This document shows positions 10,097-19,733 of a stretch of 64,000 nt of DNA, one piece after another. How positions within the stretch are numbered: the first letter of the stretch is position 1; each line of letters begins with the position of its first letter. A model generated the notes under the pieces. That model ran no database searches, was not told the DNA's origin, and saw nothing but the letters and a program-made list of their open reading frames with translations. A program made the translations under genes and the position numbers. The stretch is from Lithodes maja (lineage: Eukaryota; Arthropoda; Malacostraca; Decapoda; Lithodidae). Location: assembly GCA_037953745.1 (NCBI GenBank), contig JBAKBP010001608.1:124001-188000 (forward strand), in the 5' to 3' direction.

Positions 10097-13000
10097 CTAA
10101 ACCTCGCATCTGCAGCTGCACAGTGCCGTGCAGGTCAGACCAAAGCAGTAGCATTTGCATCGACCGCAGCATTCCGACTTGCATCCACACTTGGTCAGCT
10201 GCTGGCAACTCTCTGCAATGGGTGGGAGCTCTGTCCAAACGATCTGCCACAGATCTCCTTTCTTGGTCCAGCCCCAGTTGGCAGGAGTCTGCGTTTCTGG
10301 TTGACGTACTGTTGACTGACTCCAGATGCAGCCCGCCTGGTAGGCAGCACGCTTCACATGCTGCTTCAGTACTGCTCGGGTTGGAGGAATGGCTTCGTAC
10401 GGCCTCTGCTTCCGAGCAAACATGTCCAACCTCGCATCATCGACACCTTCAGCTGTGCTGGATCTGTCGTACATCATGACCACGAACTTCTCCAAGGTCT
10501 CCAGGTCTTCATCATCAACTAACGGTGGGTACTGGCTGAGTTTGCTGAAGAAACCGGAAGCCTCATCACAAACATCCCAGGTTTGCCAAGCAGACTTCTT
10601 CCCTTTGCCACGGAATGCTGAAACGACATCGCAGCCAGTGAAGGCATGGAAGAAGAGCATCCCTTTGCTCTTTTCTGCAAGAGTGCAACACAAGTCATGT
10701 ACAGGAACCCACCTCAGGTTCTGTCCTTGGCCAAAGGCAACCCACAACTGCTGCAGACCTAGCTCCTGAAGTGCCTGCAGAACACTGACTGCGATGACGA
10801 CAACATCTGTGTCGCTGGCTTTGACCATGATGACTTTGCTGCCTGCTTCTGTTGCATGCCTGGCATGCACAAAGATCCGCGTGTCAGCTTTTTCATGACT
10901 GCACGGTGCCACCCCAGCCAGATTGATAGTGCGGTTGCTGACAGCATCTTCTTCCTTGGTCACAATGACCACATTTGGTGTGGCCACACGTGCAATCTTA
11001 TCAGCCAGAAAGTTGAACAGCTCGGCTTTGTTGTCATTTTCTCTCAGGAAGTTTCGCCAGTTTGAGGGAATTTTGCCCTTCCCTGTCACCCTGCGTCTCA
11101 CCCCGCGTCCTCGCTTTGATCTAGTTTCAGCTTTCAGACTAGATGGCCGGTAGGCATCAAACACAATGTCTGTTCTCTTGTACTTGGTAGAGTATGCTTG
11201 TATTCTAGGAAGGACATCGAGCATTGCGTACTCTTTGAACGTCTTTGAACTCTGTGGGGGCAGACTGTTCACCAATGCTGCACCATCAATGATGATGGTG
11301 TCGGCGTCTGGCTCTGCCTCAGGGGTTGTAACTTGGCTCTGAAGAATGGTAGTGAGGTGGGATTTCTGGCAGGTGTGGAGCTTTCCACCATCACTGAGGG
11401 CAGCAGGATGTGACTGGTTCTCATGACGGAAGAACTCCTTCAAGTCACACTCTCTGCTCTGGCATGATATGAACAGCTTGGAGAACAGTTGACAGTCTTC
11501 CTTCAGCACTTTTTGCTTTGAAGAGTCAACAGAGGCTGGTACTTGTCGGAAAAAGTCAACCCTGTTCTTCTTGATTGGTTCATAGAAGGTGGATTCTTCT
11601 TCCCCTTCCAGTCCCTTCATAAACTCCTGGAAACGGACCTTGCCTTTCTCAAGGTGTGTGCCAATCAGCTCGGCGGCAGTGTGGTGAGCAATATCCTTTG
11701 TATCAAGCGAAAGCAGGTCCCGACTCTCCTCCTGGAAAGGATTGCACATATCTGTCATGGCTTGTGAGAGCTTTTCTACTTTCTCAAGGAACACTCTTAG
11801 TGCTCGTTCTGTCTCCTCATGGTGGCTGGTGTGTTCAGTACCCTCTTTGGTCCCACATGCTGCCTCATACTGTGCAACCAAGTGGCTGACTTGAGGACCA
11901 GCTATCATCCATCTTCTCAGTGCTGATGGGTCTTCAGTCACGCCGATCACACCCCCGTCTGCCTTGATGACAGCTTTGGCCTGCTTGTGAGCTTGGTCAA
12001 TAGCCATTGCTGAGAACTGTCGGCTCGATTTGTGTACAACAAAGTTTCCACTCTGGAACTCCTGAGCCAGCTGAGGATGCTTCTGTTCCAGGGTCACCAT
12101 GTCTCTGTAGTGGATCGGAAGCCACCGTGCATAGTTTACATTGTTGTTGCCAAAGAAGTACGGTATCAGCTCAGCCAGTGACTGACAGTACAGGAAGAAG
12201 TTGGCTTCCCTGAATGATCGGATCAACAAGAGGATCACCAGTTCCATTGACAGCACCATATACCAGAAATGAAACTGGGGACTTTGCAGTTTGCGATGCT
12301 CACACCAAGCTTCGAAGCTAGGCACCTCTTCGAGTTGTTCATCTGTCTCTTTCGAGTAGTCCGTGTGGGCTGCCTTCAGAAGCTTGTACAGACTGCATGC
12401 TGTTATCTGGTGCATCTGTCGTGTCCTAGTGATGCTCGAAGCTGTCAGAAATGAATCTGCTGTCCCAGGAGATGCTATCCCTGACTCCAAGAGGGCTCCT
12501 GTCCAACCACTGTCCTGGAGTAGAGTTCCAATGGACTTCAGTGCCGCCATCTCAATATGCAAGCCTCTGAACATTATGACGAACTTGTCCTCACCGTAGA
12601 TTTCAGGCCAGTGCCACTGGACCTGCTTGGCTACTGCATATATTGGCTGGTCAGCAGCAATGACTGGCACCTGACCGGGGTTCAGAAATGCCACTATCTC
12701 CTTGATCTTGTCCATCACATGCTTGACTGTAGCAACCGAGTGGGCCTGATCTCGCAGCAGAGGCAAAAGTGATGTAATGCTGACCTCAAATGGCTTTCCT
12801 CTCTTCTGTGAAGCATGGTGGGCTGACCAAGTCACATCCACTGGCCCATCTGTCACAGTGACCTTCTCCAGCCACTCATACTCCATTGCCAGTTGTGGCC
12901 TCAGCAGACTGGTGTCTGGGTGTGTCACACCACTCTGGGGAGGAGAGGGTTTCTTCTTGGTGAAGAAGGCGGGCCGGACATTGGTGAAGGAGTCTGGAAG

Positions 13001-14566
13001 TTCTGGAACTGTCTTCACTTTCTCCTCTCCGAACTTCAGCTGTCCACGCTCTTCACCTTTGTCTTCTTTGGTTGGGTGCTGGAAAACAGAGATGCTGGTT
13101 CCATGGAAAGAAGTGGTCGCTGTCGTTGCAGTGGGATTGTGGTCTATGTTGTCCATGGCTGATGTGATGAACAGCCCTTTTCGCAGAACTGGTGGACAGA
13201 CCACCCCATCCTCCACGTACTTACTGACTGTTGCATCTCCCAGCTGTGCAGATATCTGTAGCACCCTGTCGTATGAAATGCTGATGCCATGCTCGTTAAG
13301 CATTTCCACCAACTTTCTCTTTCTGGTCTTTGTGTAGACGGACATCCCCATGTAAACAGGGAATGGGGTCTCTCTGTCTTTGGAGTGTCTGTGAGTTGCT
13401 GCTCCTTCTTTGTACCTTGTGTAGCAGTTGTACTGAAGCAGCTGAGCAATTGCTAGATCTGTCTTTGATGCGCCAAACCTCAGTTGAGATTTGATGTCCG
13501 CTCCGTGTTCAAGCATGGCCACAAACTGAAGAAGAGTGAGTGGAATGGCCTGCTCGATGCACCCCTCATGGAAGGTTCCATCAAATGTGGACTTGTGGTC
13601 CAGCATATGTCTTCGCAAGATGTTAGCTGCTTTGCCAAGGATAATAGCTTCACTATAATAGTCAGAGGCTTCTGACAAGACAAAGCCCACATCTTTCTGG
13701 AAAGCCAGAAGAACATCCCTTCCCTGCTTGTGTACTTCCAATTCAGGTATTTCTGTCAGCAGTTTTTCCTTCAGTCTTGTGGAGTTGACAGCAGGTGCAT
13801 CAACACCCAGCTGTTCCAGGCGCTGGGCATACAGGTGAACTATGTCTGCAAGTCGGAAGACTGCAGGACCCTCACCAGATCTGGTGGTCTCCACTAGATA
13901 TGTGACTAGCTCTGAGAATGCCTGTGGGTGGGCATCCTCTTCGGGTGCACGTTCCTGTTCCAGTCTCTTGGTGGCTCTGAGGTACGTCCTCTCTCTATTG
14001 TACAGGTCTGTCAAGCATGCAAAATGGTATTTGAGCTCCTGTGCAATAGCATCTCCACCGCTGAGTCTTGCAAGAAGTTTTCCGTCATTTAAAGTTTGGG
14101 CACATTCATTAAGTCTGTTATTGAGGTTCATCGTCATAACTTGTCTGAGTTCAGAGGATGGGGCTTCTTTGTCACATATGAAACACGTTTGGCCTTCAAG
14201 GCTGGTTCTACGCAGCTTGGTCTGGCATTCTACTGGCTGAGCACTCTCTGCTCTTCTTTTTCTGGCTCTCTCCAGTTTCGTGTTGTTGAACATAAGGCGA
14301 CAACTTTGGTGATACTGTGCCTTGTTCCTCCTCAGAGTTTCTTCAATGCCACCACCATCATCAAGTCTGGCTGGATCCAGAACAATAGGCATCTCATTAA
14401 TTGCGTGAAAGAGGGGAATAGTAGTCGCAATCATAGTGTAGCCATCATGTTCTTGTGGTTGTTGTGCACGTGGTGACTTGAGCTCTTCACTCTTCTTCTT
14501 CTGGCAAAGACAACACTTGCTCCAGTCAGTCCGGAATTTAGACGGTCCTGGATCTGTATTTGCCAT
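10097..14566 (-). CDS. Putative transposase with FEN1/XPG-like nuclease domain (1489 aa)
   Basis: Single open frame from a clear ATG. Residues 18-89 and 128-184 each form a C-x2-C...H-x3-C zinc-finger pair. The middle has candidate catalytic acids in a DDE-like spacing: D472 (MDNIDHNP), D639 (AADQPIY), E672 (GLHIEMAAL). Residues 1090-1330 match the FEN1 plan block by block: IIIDGAALVN (D1094), IVFDAYRPSSLK, APCSHEKADTR, ASDTDVVV (D1252, D1254) and GCDVVSAFRGKGKK (D1313). The last 30 residues are a dense Cys cluster (CGCKSECCGRCKCYC). The nuclease may trim or cut at the ends or at repair flaps; that role is inferred. Position 1226 is K where copy 2 has E, a probable loss of an active-site acid. 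Confidence 0.75.
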   Translation of the reverse strand: MANTDPGPSKFRTDWSKCCLCQKKKSEELKSPRAQQPQEHDGYTMIATTIPLFHAINEMPIVLDPARLDDGGGIEETLRRNKAQYHQSCRLMFNNTKLERARKRRAESAQPVECQTKLRRTSLEGQTCFICDKEAPSSELRQVMTMNLNNRLNECAQTLNDGKLLARLSGGDAIAQELKYHFACLTDLYNRERTYLRATKRLEQERAPEEDAHPQAFSELVTYLVETTRSGEGPAVFRLADIVHLYAQRLEQLGVDAPAVNSTRLKEKLLTEIPELEVHKQGRDVLLAFQKDVGFVLSEASDYYSEAIILGKAANILRRHMLDHKSTFDGTFHEGCIEQAIPLTLLQFVAMLEHGADIKSQLRFGASKTDLAIAQLLQYNCYTRYKEGAATHRHSKDRETPFPVYMGMSVYTKTRKRKLVEMLNEHGISISYDRVLQISAQLGDATVSKYVEDGVVCPPVLRKGLFITSAMDNIDHNPTATTATTSFHGTSISVFQHPTKEDKGEERGQLKFGEEKVKTVPELPDSFTNVRPAFFTKKKPSPPQSGVTHPDTSLLRPQLAMEYEWLEKVTVTDGPVDVTWSAHHASQKRGKPFEVSITSLLPLLRDQAHSVATVKHVMDKIKEIVAFLNPGQVPVIAADQPIYAVAKQVQWHWPEIYGEDKFVIMFRGLHIEMAALKSIGTLLQDSGWTGALLESGIASPGTADSFLTASSITRTRQMHQITACSLYKLLKAAHTDYSKETDEQLEEVPSFEAWCEHRKLQSPQFHFWYMVLSMELVILLLIRSFREANFFLYCQSLAELIPYFFGNNNVNYARWLPIHYRDMVTLEQKHPQLAQEFQSGNFVVHKSSRQFSAMAIDQAHKQAKAVIKADGGVIGVTEDPSALRRWMIAGPQVSHLVAQYEAACGTKEGTEHTSHHEETERALRVFLEKVEKLSQAMTDMCNPFQEESRDLLSLDTKDIAHHTAAELIGTHLEKGKVRFQEFMKGLEGEEESTFYEPIKKNRVDFFRQVPASVDSSKQKVLKEDCQLFSKLFISCQSRECDLKEFFRHENQSHPAALSDGGKLHTCQKSHLTTILQSQVTTPEAEPDADTIIIDGAALVNSLPPQSSKTFKEYAMLDVLPRIQAYSTKYKRTDIVFDAYRPSSLKAETRSKRGRGVRRRVTGKGKIPSNWRNFLRENDNKAELFNFLADKIARVATPNVVIVTKEEDAVSNRTINLAGVAPCSHEKADTRIFVHARHATEAGSKVIMVKASDTDVVVIAVSVLQALQELGLQQLWVAFGQGQNLRWVPVHDLCCTLAEKSKGMLFFHAFTGCDVVSAFRGKGKKSAWQTWDVCDEASGFFSKLSQYPPLVDDEDLETLEKFVVMMYDRSSTAEGVDDARLDMFARKQRPYEAIPPTRAVLKQHVKRAAYQAGCIWSQSTVRQPETQTPANWGWTKKGDLWQIVWTELPPIAESCQQLTKCGCKSECCGRCKCYCFGLTCTALCSCRCEV

Positions 14567-14576
14567 CTTGGTGAAT

Positions 14577-14722
14577 ACAGTATGATAATTATCTGTAACA
14601 CAGATATAATAGATAACAGATAATCACAGTATATAACAGATAATCACAGTATGATATAACACAGTATGTTATATGATAACAGATATAACAGATAATCACA
14701 GTATGATAATTATCTGTATTCA
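14577..14722. repeat. Short irregular tandem repeat upstream of transposase
   Basis: Four or so copies of an ACAGATAATCACAGTAT-like unit just 5' of the start codon, in the transposon's promoter or leader area. Confidence 0.6.
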
Positions 14723-15359
14723 GTGAATCAAGGCCGAGGGGTTATCCTTTTACCACCTTGATCACAATCATGCACAATAAGGTATGGGATACGACTAGGT
14801 TCGGGAATAAAAATATATGACCTACACCTAGGCCGATCGTTCATCCAGTATCATTTACGTCCCGTGCAATCTGTACACCATCCAGGTAACTACATGCAAA
14901 GCAATGTAAAGCCCCGTTACCCTTGGCTCGGCTCTCCCGCGCTGGCACACCCTGTCAATTCAGGCGCGGCTATCTAACTAAACATCTATGTTAAACTACA
15001 TGTAATCTACAGTAGCTAACTGATGCGGGGCTTATTAGACAGAATTTGGGACACTAAACTAATTATTTAGCTACACTAAACTTATTATTCAGCTGATACT
15101 GAACCCCATGCTGAGTTTCACAGCAGCGGTGCCACCAGTGTGCCCTGGCTGTGCGTTGACATCCGCTCTGTTGAGCTACTTACTACTCTACACCTTCCGC
15201 TGCAAGTCTCTCAACGTCCCCCCCCCCCCCCCCACCGCATTGTGTCATGTCCAGTTTGGAAGCCTTGTACAGGAAGATGCTACACATACTAAACCTCTAA
15301 CACTACTAGGATATACACTACCATGCATTTTAGCCAAGTCAGACGTAACATGAACCTCT
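14723..15359. other. Transposon 5' noncoding segment
   Basis: No coding signal. It includes a poly-C run near 15220. The stretch 15050-15359 is repeated at 21822-22119 in copy 2, showing it belongs to the transposon. Confidence 0.6.
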
Positions 15360-15449
15360 AATTTATCAGAATATTAGGATTCCGGGACTGATATTATGGT
15401 ACAAGGAAGCTAGTGAGTAAGTCCATGGTTCCAAATTCGGATTCTACAT
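15360..15449. repeat. Inner part of right terminal inverted repeat, copy 1
   Basis: Reverse complement of about 9890-9966, from ATTAGGATTCCGGGACTG to TTCTACAT, where the gap begins. Confidence 0.75.
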
Positions 15450-15649
15450 NNNNNNNNNNNNNNNNNNNNNNNNNNNNNNNNNNNNNNNNNNNNNNNNNNN
15501 NNNNNNNNNNNNNNNNNNNNNNNNNNNNNNNNNNNNNNNNNNNNNNNNNNNNNNNNNNNNNNNNNNNNNNNNNNNNNNNNNNNNNNNNNNNNNNNNNNNN
15601 NNNNNNNNNNNNNNNNNNNNNNNNNNNNNNNNNNNNNNNNNNNNNNNNN
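15450..15649. other. Assembly gap (200 N)
   Basis: Exactly 200 unknown bases, so the size is probably a placeholder. About 240 bases of terminal repeat are expected here. Confidence 0.98.
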
Positions 15650-15700
15650 GTAAATATATAAAGTTTCCATAAAGTCCGAATAGGTGTTCCGGATACTAAC

Positions 15701-15757
15701 CTGTGGGCACCCTCACACCCCCTACTTGTCCTCCAAACACTTGGCTCCCATGATCTC
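15701..15757 (-). CDS. Collagen chain, exon 7 of those visible
   Basis: 57 bp, phase 1 in and 1 out. Acceptor CTTCTACAG before it and donor GTTAGT after it. Spliced to exon 6 it continues the helix as GPK GQK GDH GSQ and then leaves it with VFGGQVGGVRVPTG, so a non-helical break starts here. It has no similarity to the surrounding repeats. Support comes from phase and Gly register together; the exon is short, so a chance match cannot be fully excluded. The rest of the gene lies further left, beyond the transposon and LTR element. Confidence 0.6.
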
Positions 15758-15777
15758 CTGTAGAAGGGGTAAAGTTG

Positions 15778-16195
15778 TTAACCCCTTTGAATGTGGGAAC
15801 ACTATATCTAATTTAGTGTGGCTAACATTAGACTATATTCAATTAACCCCTTGAGGATTGTGATGCATTTTATCAGTTTATTCTGGCTATTATTAGATGA
15901 TTTTATTTAGCTCTGGAACAATTTGTGGGAGTTAAGAGTTAATTGGGATAGTATTTACCCCTTTGATGTCCTCAGATCATTCTTAAGCCGTATAAAATCA
16001 TATAATGATAGCCAGAATAAACTGTTAAAACATGTCATAATCCTCAAGGGGTTAACTTAGGATTGACTTTTGTAGATTAAAGTGATACAAACTCACTGGT
16101 ACTGTATTATCATAGGACATTCTAAAGCAGCATAAAATCATCTAAACGTAGTCAACATAAAACTAAAAACACGCCACCTACAATGAAAGAGTTAA
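15778..16195. mobile_element. TTAA MITE containing a second MITE
   Basis: Ends TTAACCCCTTTGAATGTGGG and, inverted, TTAACTCTTTCATTGTAGGT, with TTAA at 15778-15781 and 16192-16195. It holds another TTAA element at 15843-16055. The outer ends match only partly, so this call is weaker than the inner one. Confidence 0.5.
15843..16055. mobile_element. TTAA MITE, inner (213 bp)
   Basis: Long, clear inverted ends: TTAACCCCTTGAGGATT on both sides, continuing to TTTATTCTGGCTAT about 45 bases in. A half copy of the same family is at 30270-30337. Confidence 0.75.
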
Positions 16196-16365
16196 GGGGC
16201 GATGGGTCATTTTTCTGGACTCCTCTCTCCCTCATGTTTAGCCCCATTGAGTTTTTTTTATTTTAAGATGTTCGGTCCATTAGTTTGGCGATTTTAAGAC
16301 TACGCCTCATTTCTTTGTCAATATTAAGACTTTTCGTACTATTTAGGTGTCGATTTTTTTCTTGG
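16196..16365 (+). repeat. Dispersed repeat matching 35560-35700 inverted
   Basis: Shared blocks include TTTTTTCTGGAC, TGTTTAGC, CCATTAGTTTGGCGATTT and TAGGTGTCGA. In the second location it sits beside a Penelope-like terminal repeat, so this is probably a relic of the same element. Confidence 0.5.
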
Positions 16366-16889
16366 CGAGCGATAGCGAGCCTGTTATTTTAAGAGTATTC
16401 GACCTTCAGCTTGTACATTTTTCGGTAGAAAAATGTACAAAATTAACTTGAAAGGGGATCCTGGGGTTGTTTTTTTTAGGTTTGATGGAGGTCTAGGGAG
16501 GAAACTAGAAAAATATTAAATAAATGAAAAAATCAACCAAAAAAATGAACCGTCCCCCCTAAGATCGTATTGCAATAATTGATGTGTTTTGCTTTATCTT
16601 CGAAACCCCTTCAATTATAAATCCTCTTTATCAATTGTATTTCAGGTTATCCTCAAGCAATTTTACTGAGCTTCCGAAGGACGTTTAGTATTTCAACACA
16701 ATAACTAATTAGTTATATTTTTTGCATGAAACTGTCTATTTGCTACTGGTATTTTACTATCCATTCAACCTGCACAGTCGGCCTAATAAGTGATGTTTCG
16801 GCACCAATTATGCTTTGATCAATATTTGGTATCAGCCATATTTACACATGATTTTTTTTTTTTTTTAGTGAGATACACCAACATGTTCC
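16366..16889. other. Collagen intron, no gene seen
   Basis: AT-rich unique-looking sequence. The only structure is a perfect hairpin at 16411-16440, with 12-bp arms TTGTACATTTTT and AAAAATGTACAA around a 6-base loop. Confidence 0.5.
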
Positions 16890-17095
16890 TACACTTACCC
16901 ACATTATTCAACATCTGACAGACATTAATACAGCACAGATTGTGGAGGGAGCTACACCAAGGGGTGGACCGAGGAAGACCTGGGATCGGACTATACAAAA
17001 ACTTGACAAGTGAAGCAGCCCTTAACAGGGTTGCCTGGAACGCCGCCATTAGGACAAGAGACTGAAACTGCACGTATGTGTGGAGCACTCAGTCT
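16890..17095 (+). pseudogene. LINE 3' end relic
   Basis: A frame with one stop reads GGPRKTWDRTIQ and, after a small shift, NRVAWNAAIRTRD. This is the usual C-terminal block (GRPRKTW) of several LINE reverse transcriptases, followed by an ATGT microsatellite as a 3' tail. Its clade cannot be told from this piece. Confidence 0.5.
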
Positions 17096-17479
17096 TAAAA
17101 TGTATGTATGTATGTAGAGCGAGCAAAACGTAATGACAGCTGAGACATGACTTATTAGCACCACCATACATTTCCAATGTTAGTAGCTTCTCACAGAGCA
17201 TAATAAATAAACCCAGCACTAAGTCTATGGTGAATACACTCGATGTCAGCGACAGTAAGATTATTACAGCCCACTTGTATGGCAATAATTCCGGCTGATT
17301 GACTTATGCCACCGTCATTATTAAAACCTTTGTTAAAAATAAAAAAAATGCTACAAAACGAGACATTGAACCCATGTAGCAAGAGCCAATCACCTGGAAT
17401 TATTGACATTTCACTTCACTTAACAAGCACACCCAAATTACCTATACAATATCTTAATTTTAGCTTTCTATATCTTTTT
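17096..17479. other. Collagen intron, no gene seen
   Basis: Begins with a short (ATGT)n run. Nothing else recognisable. Confidence 0.4.
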
Positions 17480-17545
17480 CAGCCTTGAAGGGTACATTTG
17501 TTACAGGCAGCTTTGCCTTTTGTCTCCTTCATGCACATAGGCAAA
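17480..17545 (+). repeat. LINE A 3' tail fragment
   Basis: Carries the family A tail block AGGCAGCTTTGCCTTTTGTCTCC followed by a short AT repeat. Everything upstream of the tail is missing, as in a heavily 5'-truncated insertion. Confidence 0.5.
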
Positions 17546-17760
17546 TATATATATATAGGTGGGCTGTTATTTTCTTAGAGTGGCTGAAACCCAGTATATA
17601 TTGTAAAAAATGGATTAGTTTATTCCAGCCTGCAGAGTCTAGAGTGTAGAAAGTGCTCATTTAAATTTCTTATATAGAGAGCTGCGCCTACAAATCTTTA
17701 TAATTATATGTTTTTTTTTTTTTTTTTTCTGTGCATGTGTTATATTAAGTGGTAACGTAC

Positions 17761-17874
17761 CTTTCTGTCCCTTGGGTCCTGGGAGTCCTGGTCGGCCCCG
17801 GGGGAGGCCTGGGATGTTGAGGGAGTACTCGTCATCGTCTATCAGTAGCCCGTCACCGCTCCCCTCGTAGTCAT
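17761..17874 (-). CDS. Collagen chain, exon 6: acidic Ser-Gly break then helix
   Basis: 114 bp, phase 1 to 1, acceptor CCCTACAG and donor GTACGT. It encodes a non-helical acidic part (DYEGSGDGLLIDDDEYS) and then returns to helix (GLPGPKGQKG). Ser-Gly flanked by acids is the usual attachment context for chondroitin or heparan sulphate. Collagens XV/XVIII (multiplexins) are proteoglycans with many helix breaks, which makes that class a candidate, not a firm call. The neighbouring introns are 654 bp and 2.0 kb. Confidence 0.75.
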
Positions 17875-18528
17875 CTGTAGGGTATTACTTAGTTACACAT
17901 CAGGGAAGATAAACCACATATTACTAAATCATCTCCATCTATCTATTGGCAGACGCTTCATTCCTTTCTATGAAGGGGCCTTACAGAAAACGCCCCCCGT
18001 GAGAAGGACAACCCATGCCAGTTTATCCAAGGATTTACAGGATTGGCCACTCATCTTCTGATTTCGATGCCTTCTATGTATCTTTTTAGCACTATTGTGT
18101 CCACACTAGCGTGTAGTTTGTCCATCCACCATCCTTTTTCACCCTTAGGTGAATTATGCCACAGTTAATTTCTTGGCAAATTAAGTTTAGATATACTGTA
18201 TTACTATCTTTCAAAATAAATAACAGTTCGATTGCCTTTGGCCAAGTTAAAACAATATTTAAAAACAACGACGGGGTATTACGAGCACATTTCCAGTCAT
18301 TCTTGTTTATGACTTGATCAGATAACTTTTGAAATTGCAGTGTAAGAATTTAGCTATTAAACTTAAACGATGTTCAATCAAGTTCCTGATAGAATTGTAA
18401 GATGCTTCCCACCAAGAAAAGGGGAAACAAAAACAAGAATACATTAACAAATAAATAAATATAAATCCAGAAAACAAAAATCGATAGCAAATTGCCGGAA
18501 GAATCATTAGCATGCGTCTTCAACTTAC
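17875..18528. other. Collagen intron between exons 5 and 6
   Basis: 654 bp with splice sites at both ends on the minus strand. No repeat or coding relic recognised. Confidence 0.6.
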
Positions 18529-18715
18529 GGGAGAATCTATCAAGGGCTCCGGGTACAGGAATAAGGGGTGTCTGTGGTCCTGGTGGTCCTGATGGTCCTG
18601 GTCTACCATAGGGTCCTGGTGTTCCTGCTGGTCCAGGGGGTCCTACTGGTCCTATCTCACCCTTAGGCCCCAGCTGACCTGGGCTCCCTGGTAACCCATG
18701 TAGACCGCTCTCCCC
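18529..18715 (-). CDS. Collagen chain, exon 5: Gly-X-Y helix
   Basis: 187 bp, phase 0 to 1, acceptor TATCCAACAG and donor GTAAGT. It encodes sixteen Gly-X-Y triplets in a row from GESGLHGLP to GPPGPQ, then a non-helical TPLIPVPGALDRFS that leads into the acidic region of exon 6. Proline is frequent at X and Y, as needed for a stable triple helix. It follows a 13.25 kb intron holding a DNA transposon, two LINEs and other repeats. Confidence 0.9.
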
Positions 18716-19293
18716 CTGTTGGATAGTACGGTATGGAAATAGTGATGGTTTTTATCGTAAATACGATAGGCTATGACTCTTTTGTGATCCCGTATGTCTC
18801 TGTGACGTCACGGTCGCTCCTGCAGCACGACGTAGGACGAGTAGATCGTATATTATAAGATTGTAAATAAGTTAAGTTATAAAAGGCCTAATATGCTATT
18901 AAGCAATATTGCCATGGTCTTATATAGTACATACCGGTATGAATTTATCGTATATATTAATATAATTTATCGTATAGAGCAACCTAGATGCGGTACGATA
19001 ATTTGGGCTCCTGGCGTTTGCCAAGGCAGCAAGGTGTGCCTTTGAGGAACACCAGAGCCTTCACAAACACCGACCAGTTAACATCTATTTTCCGCCCTCA
19101 GTTGATCGTGCTTTTGTGCCTCTAATCACAATACACTGACAGCAATACAAACACCTACACCATCACGACGCTCTCATCGACGCCATGACTGACTGACAGA
19201 TAATCATAATATTCATGTCATTCCCATGTAATCATTTATTCTTTCTTTAACTTGACTCGAGTCTCGGGACCGAAGTCTCCTTCCCCGCAAAGC
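18716..19293. other. Part of collagen intron; no gene
   Basis: Contains a TGACGTCA palindrome near 18809 and a TATAAAA about 65 bases on. There is no ORF or repeat to link them to. A short CCCCGC...GCGGGG hairpin abuts the transposon edge. Confidence 0.4.
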
Positions 19294-19603
19294 GGGGCAG
19301 ATAACTGGAATAATCGTTCATTTCTGGAAACAAGCACCAAAATTGGCACACATACTCCTTGGGGATTGCTCTTTTGATAAAACCCGTTAGCCACCTAAAA
19401 ATTCAAGATGGCGGCTATTTTTCAAGATGGCCGCCATTGAATATACAGAAACATTGCATTTCGCAATAAAATCGCAAAGACTTGTCCTATTTGAATGATC
19501 TTGGTGTCAAATCATAAATTTTTCACTATGTAGAATCCGAATTTGGAACCATGGACTTACTCACTAGCTTCCTTGTACCATAATATCAGTCCCGGAATCA
19601 TAA
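19294..19603. repeat. Left terminal inverted repeat, copy 2
   Basis: Matches 9657-9966 with few differences. Its inverted partner is 22120-22289 plus 22934-23085. Confidence 0.8.
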
Positions 19604-19733
19604 TTAGGGTAAAAAGTGCCCATATCATAGGCACCATCAGTCCGATATATTATTGGATGTACATGTAGGCAGTAGGCCTATACTTGTTTGTCACTTATTG
19701 TCTTGCTGCCTGGATGAGTATACTACAACGCTT

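Larger units (their letters stand above)
9657..15649 (-). mobile_element. Large DNA transposon with FEN1-like nuclease, copy 1 (right end in assembly gap)
   Basis: The left terminal repeat starts GGGGCAGATAACTGG. The inverted counterpart begins near 15360 and runs into a 200-N gap, so the right tip is not seen. The second copy at 19294-23085 shows both tips. One long ORF fills the interior. The protein layout (zinc fingers, possible DDE core, FEN1/XPG nuclease) recalls the Academ superfamily, which is known to carry an XPG-like nuclease, but I cannot confirm that assignment from sequence alone. No target duplication could be identified. Confidence 0.75.

Noticed and set aside
12777..13449. 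ORFs on both strands inside the transposase (186 and 101 codons)
   Set aside because: Shadows of the 1489-residue ORF; no recognisable domains and not kept as products of copy 2.
18809..18883. CRE palindrome plus TATAAAA as a promoter
   Set aside because: Only two short motifs in AT-rich intron, with no downstream transcript or ORF to support it.
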